Assembly (NCBI GenBank): GCA_027624235.1
Contig: JAQBYB010000024.1
Location: 1 to 36,692, forward strand
Source of the DNA: Pseudomonadota bacterium
GTDB taxonomy: Bacteria > Pseudomonadota > Alphaproteobacteria > Rhodospirillales > Casp-alpha2
Reading direction: 5' to 3'
DNA: 36,692 nt
Shown: positions 36,484 through 36,692 of the stretch, piece after piece
Position numbering within the stretch: the stretch's first letter is position 1
Layout: each line of letters starts with the position of its first letter
Made by a program: the position numbers and the translations under genes
Notes under the pieces: generated by a model
What the model was told of the DNA's origin: nothing
Databases searched by the model: none
What the model saw: only the letters and a program-made list of their open reading frames with translations

Positions 36484-36627
36484 ATGGGCAACAGGGGCAA
36501 CAGGGGCAATATCGCGGGTATGGATAAACTCTCCTCCATTATTAAAAAGCCGATTTCGCCCCAGTCGCCGGCCCACAAGCACCTGTTCATGGCCGACCTG
36601 GAATGGCTGGTCTATCCGATGCGGTAA
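36484..36627 (+). pseudogene. truncated N-terminus resembling a toxin-activating lysine acyltransferase (HlyC-like)
   Basis: A 47-codon ORF (or 35 codons from ATG 36520) encodes SPAHKHLFMADLEWLVYP near its end. This resembles the early conserved block of alphaproteobacterial HlyC/CyaC-type acyltransferases, where a histidine-containing HxHLF-ADLEWLV-P stretch is followed by a long catalytic region. Here it stops two codons after YP, at TAA 36625-36627, exactly where an AT-rich foreign-looking sequence begins. The codons are GC-rich like the chromosome, unlike what follows. I read it as a gene broken by an insertion or deletion. The family match is from memory and moderate. Confidence 0.42.
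36486..36509. repeat. 9-bp tandem repeat in the start of the truncated ORF
   Basis: GGGCAACAG is present at 36486-36494 and 36495-36503, followed by a partial third copy (GGGCAA) at 36504-36509. As a multiple of three it keeps the frame and encodes Gly-Asn-Arg repeats. It may have arisen by slippage. The true start is perhaps ATG 36520, after the repeat. Confidence 0.6.
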
Positions 36628-36692
36628 TTGGGGGACAGTATACTTATTTTTATAAAAAACATAATCAAATTAGTAAGTTAAAGTTAAAATAA
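36628..36692. mobile_element. probable mobile-element border (partial, runs off the right edge)
   Basis: Immediately after the truncated ORF the sequence becomes very AT-rich and includes GGGGGACAGTATACTTA (36631-36647). From memory, a sequence of this kind recurs next to small transposase (IS200/RAYT-like) genes in many bacteria. No transposase is visible in the window. The call rests on the composition change, the motif and the broken gene beside it. Confidence 0.35.

Noticed and set aside
36486-36509. A CRISPR-like or VNTR array.
   Set aside because: Only two full 9-bp copies and a partial third, without spacers, so a simple short tandem repeat.

Overview
The window looks like the chromosome of an alphaproteobacterium of the Rhodospirillales type. 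The evidence is the short proline-tRNA ligase followed by a single lolC/E-type gene, lolD and dnaE; the rpsB-tsf-pyrH-frr-uppS-cdsA-dxr-rseP-bamA-skp-lpxD-fabZ-lpxA run; an alphaproteobacterial type LexA operator (GTTC-N7-GTTC); and an LpxI-type (not LpxH-type) step in lipid A synthesis. Nearly all genes lie on the plus strand. The exceptions are gltA, gltX and lexA, which are on the minus strand.

Layout. 1-437: AT-rich non-coding DNA with a 16-bp tandem repeat and a good sigma-70-like promoter ahead of proS. 438-3684: proS-lolC-lolD, the last two being the inner-membrane lipoprotein release ABC transporter. 3794-8708: an accessory block comprising a tripartite tricarboxylate transporter (Tat-type binding protein, TctB, TctA), an LVIVD beta-propeller protein and an OsmC-family protein, with a strong hairpin between the binding protein and the permeases. 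8803-11677: a second accessory block with a family-3-like periplasmic binding protein, a doubtful small ORF and a PAS sensor histidine kinase. Both blocks sit between lolD and dnaE, which are close neighbours in many alphaproteobacteria. 11807-15301: dnaE, preceded by two perfect DnaA boxes in inverted orientation.

15478-29851 is a long, tightly packed block for translation factors (S2, EF-Ts, RRF), UMP kinase, isoprenoid and phospholipid precursors (UppS, CdsA, DXR) and envelope biogenesis (RseP, BamA, Skp, LpxD, FabZ, LpxA). It ends in one 673-residue ORF that fuses LpxI (makes lipid X) to LpxB (uses lipid X). It converges with no gap on gltA (citrate synthase), which lies downstream of gltX. 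A lipoprotein gene and a ComEC/Rec2-type gene diverge from gltX, and comEC converges with no gap on lexA.

The right end (36376-36692) is accessory. It holds a short ORF resembling the N-terminus of a toxin-activating lysine acyltransferase, broken at about 36620-36627, followed directly by an AT-rich sequence that I associate from memory with mobile-element borders.

The strongest unusual features are the LpxI-LpxB fusion, the paired DnaA boxes at dnaE, the LVIVD/OsmC genes joined to a tricarboxylate-transporter operon, and the broken acyltransferase at the right edge. I saw no rRNA, tRNA or CRISPR array.
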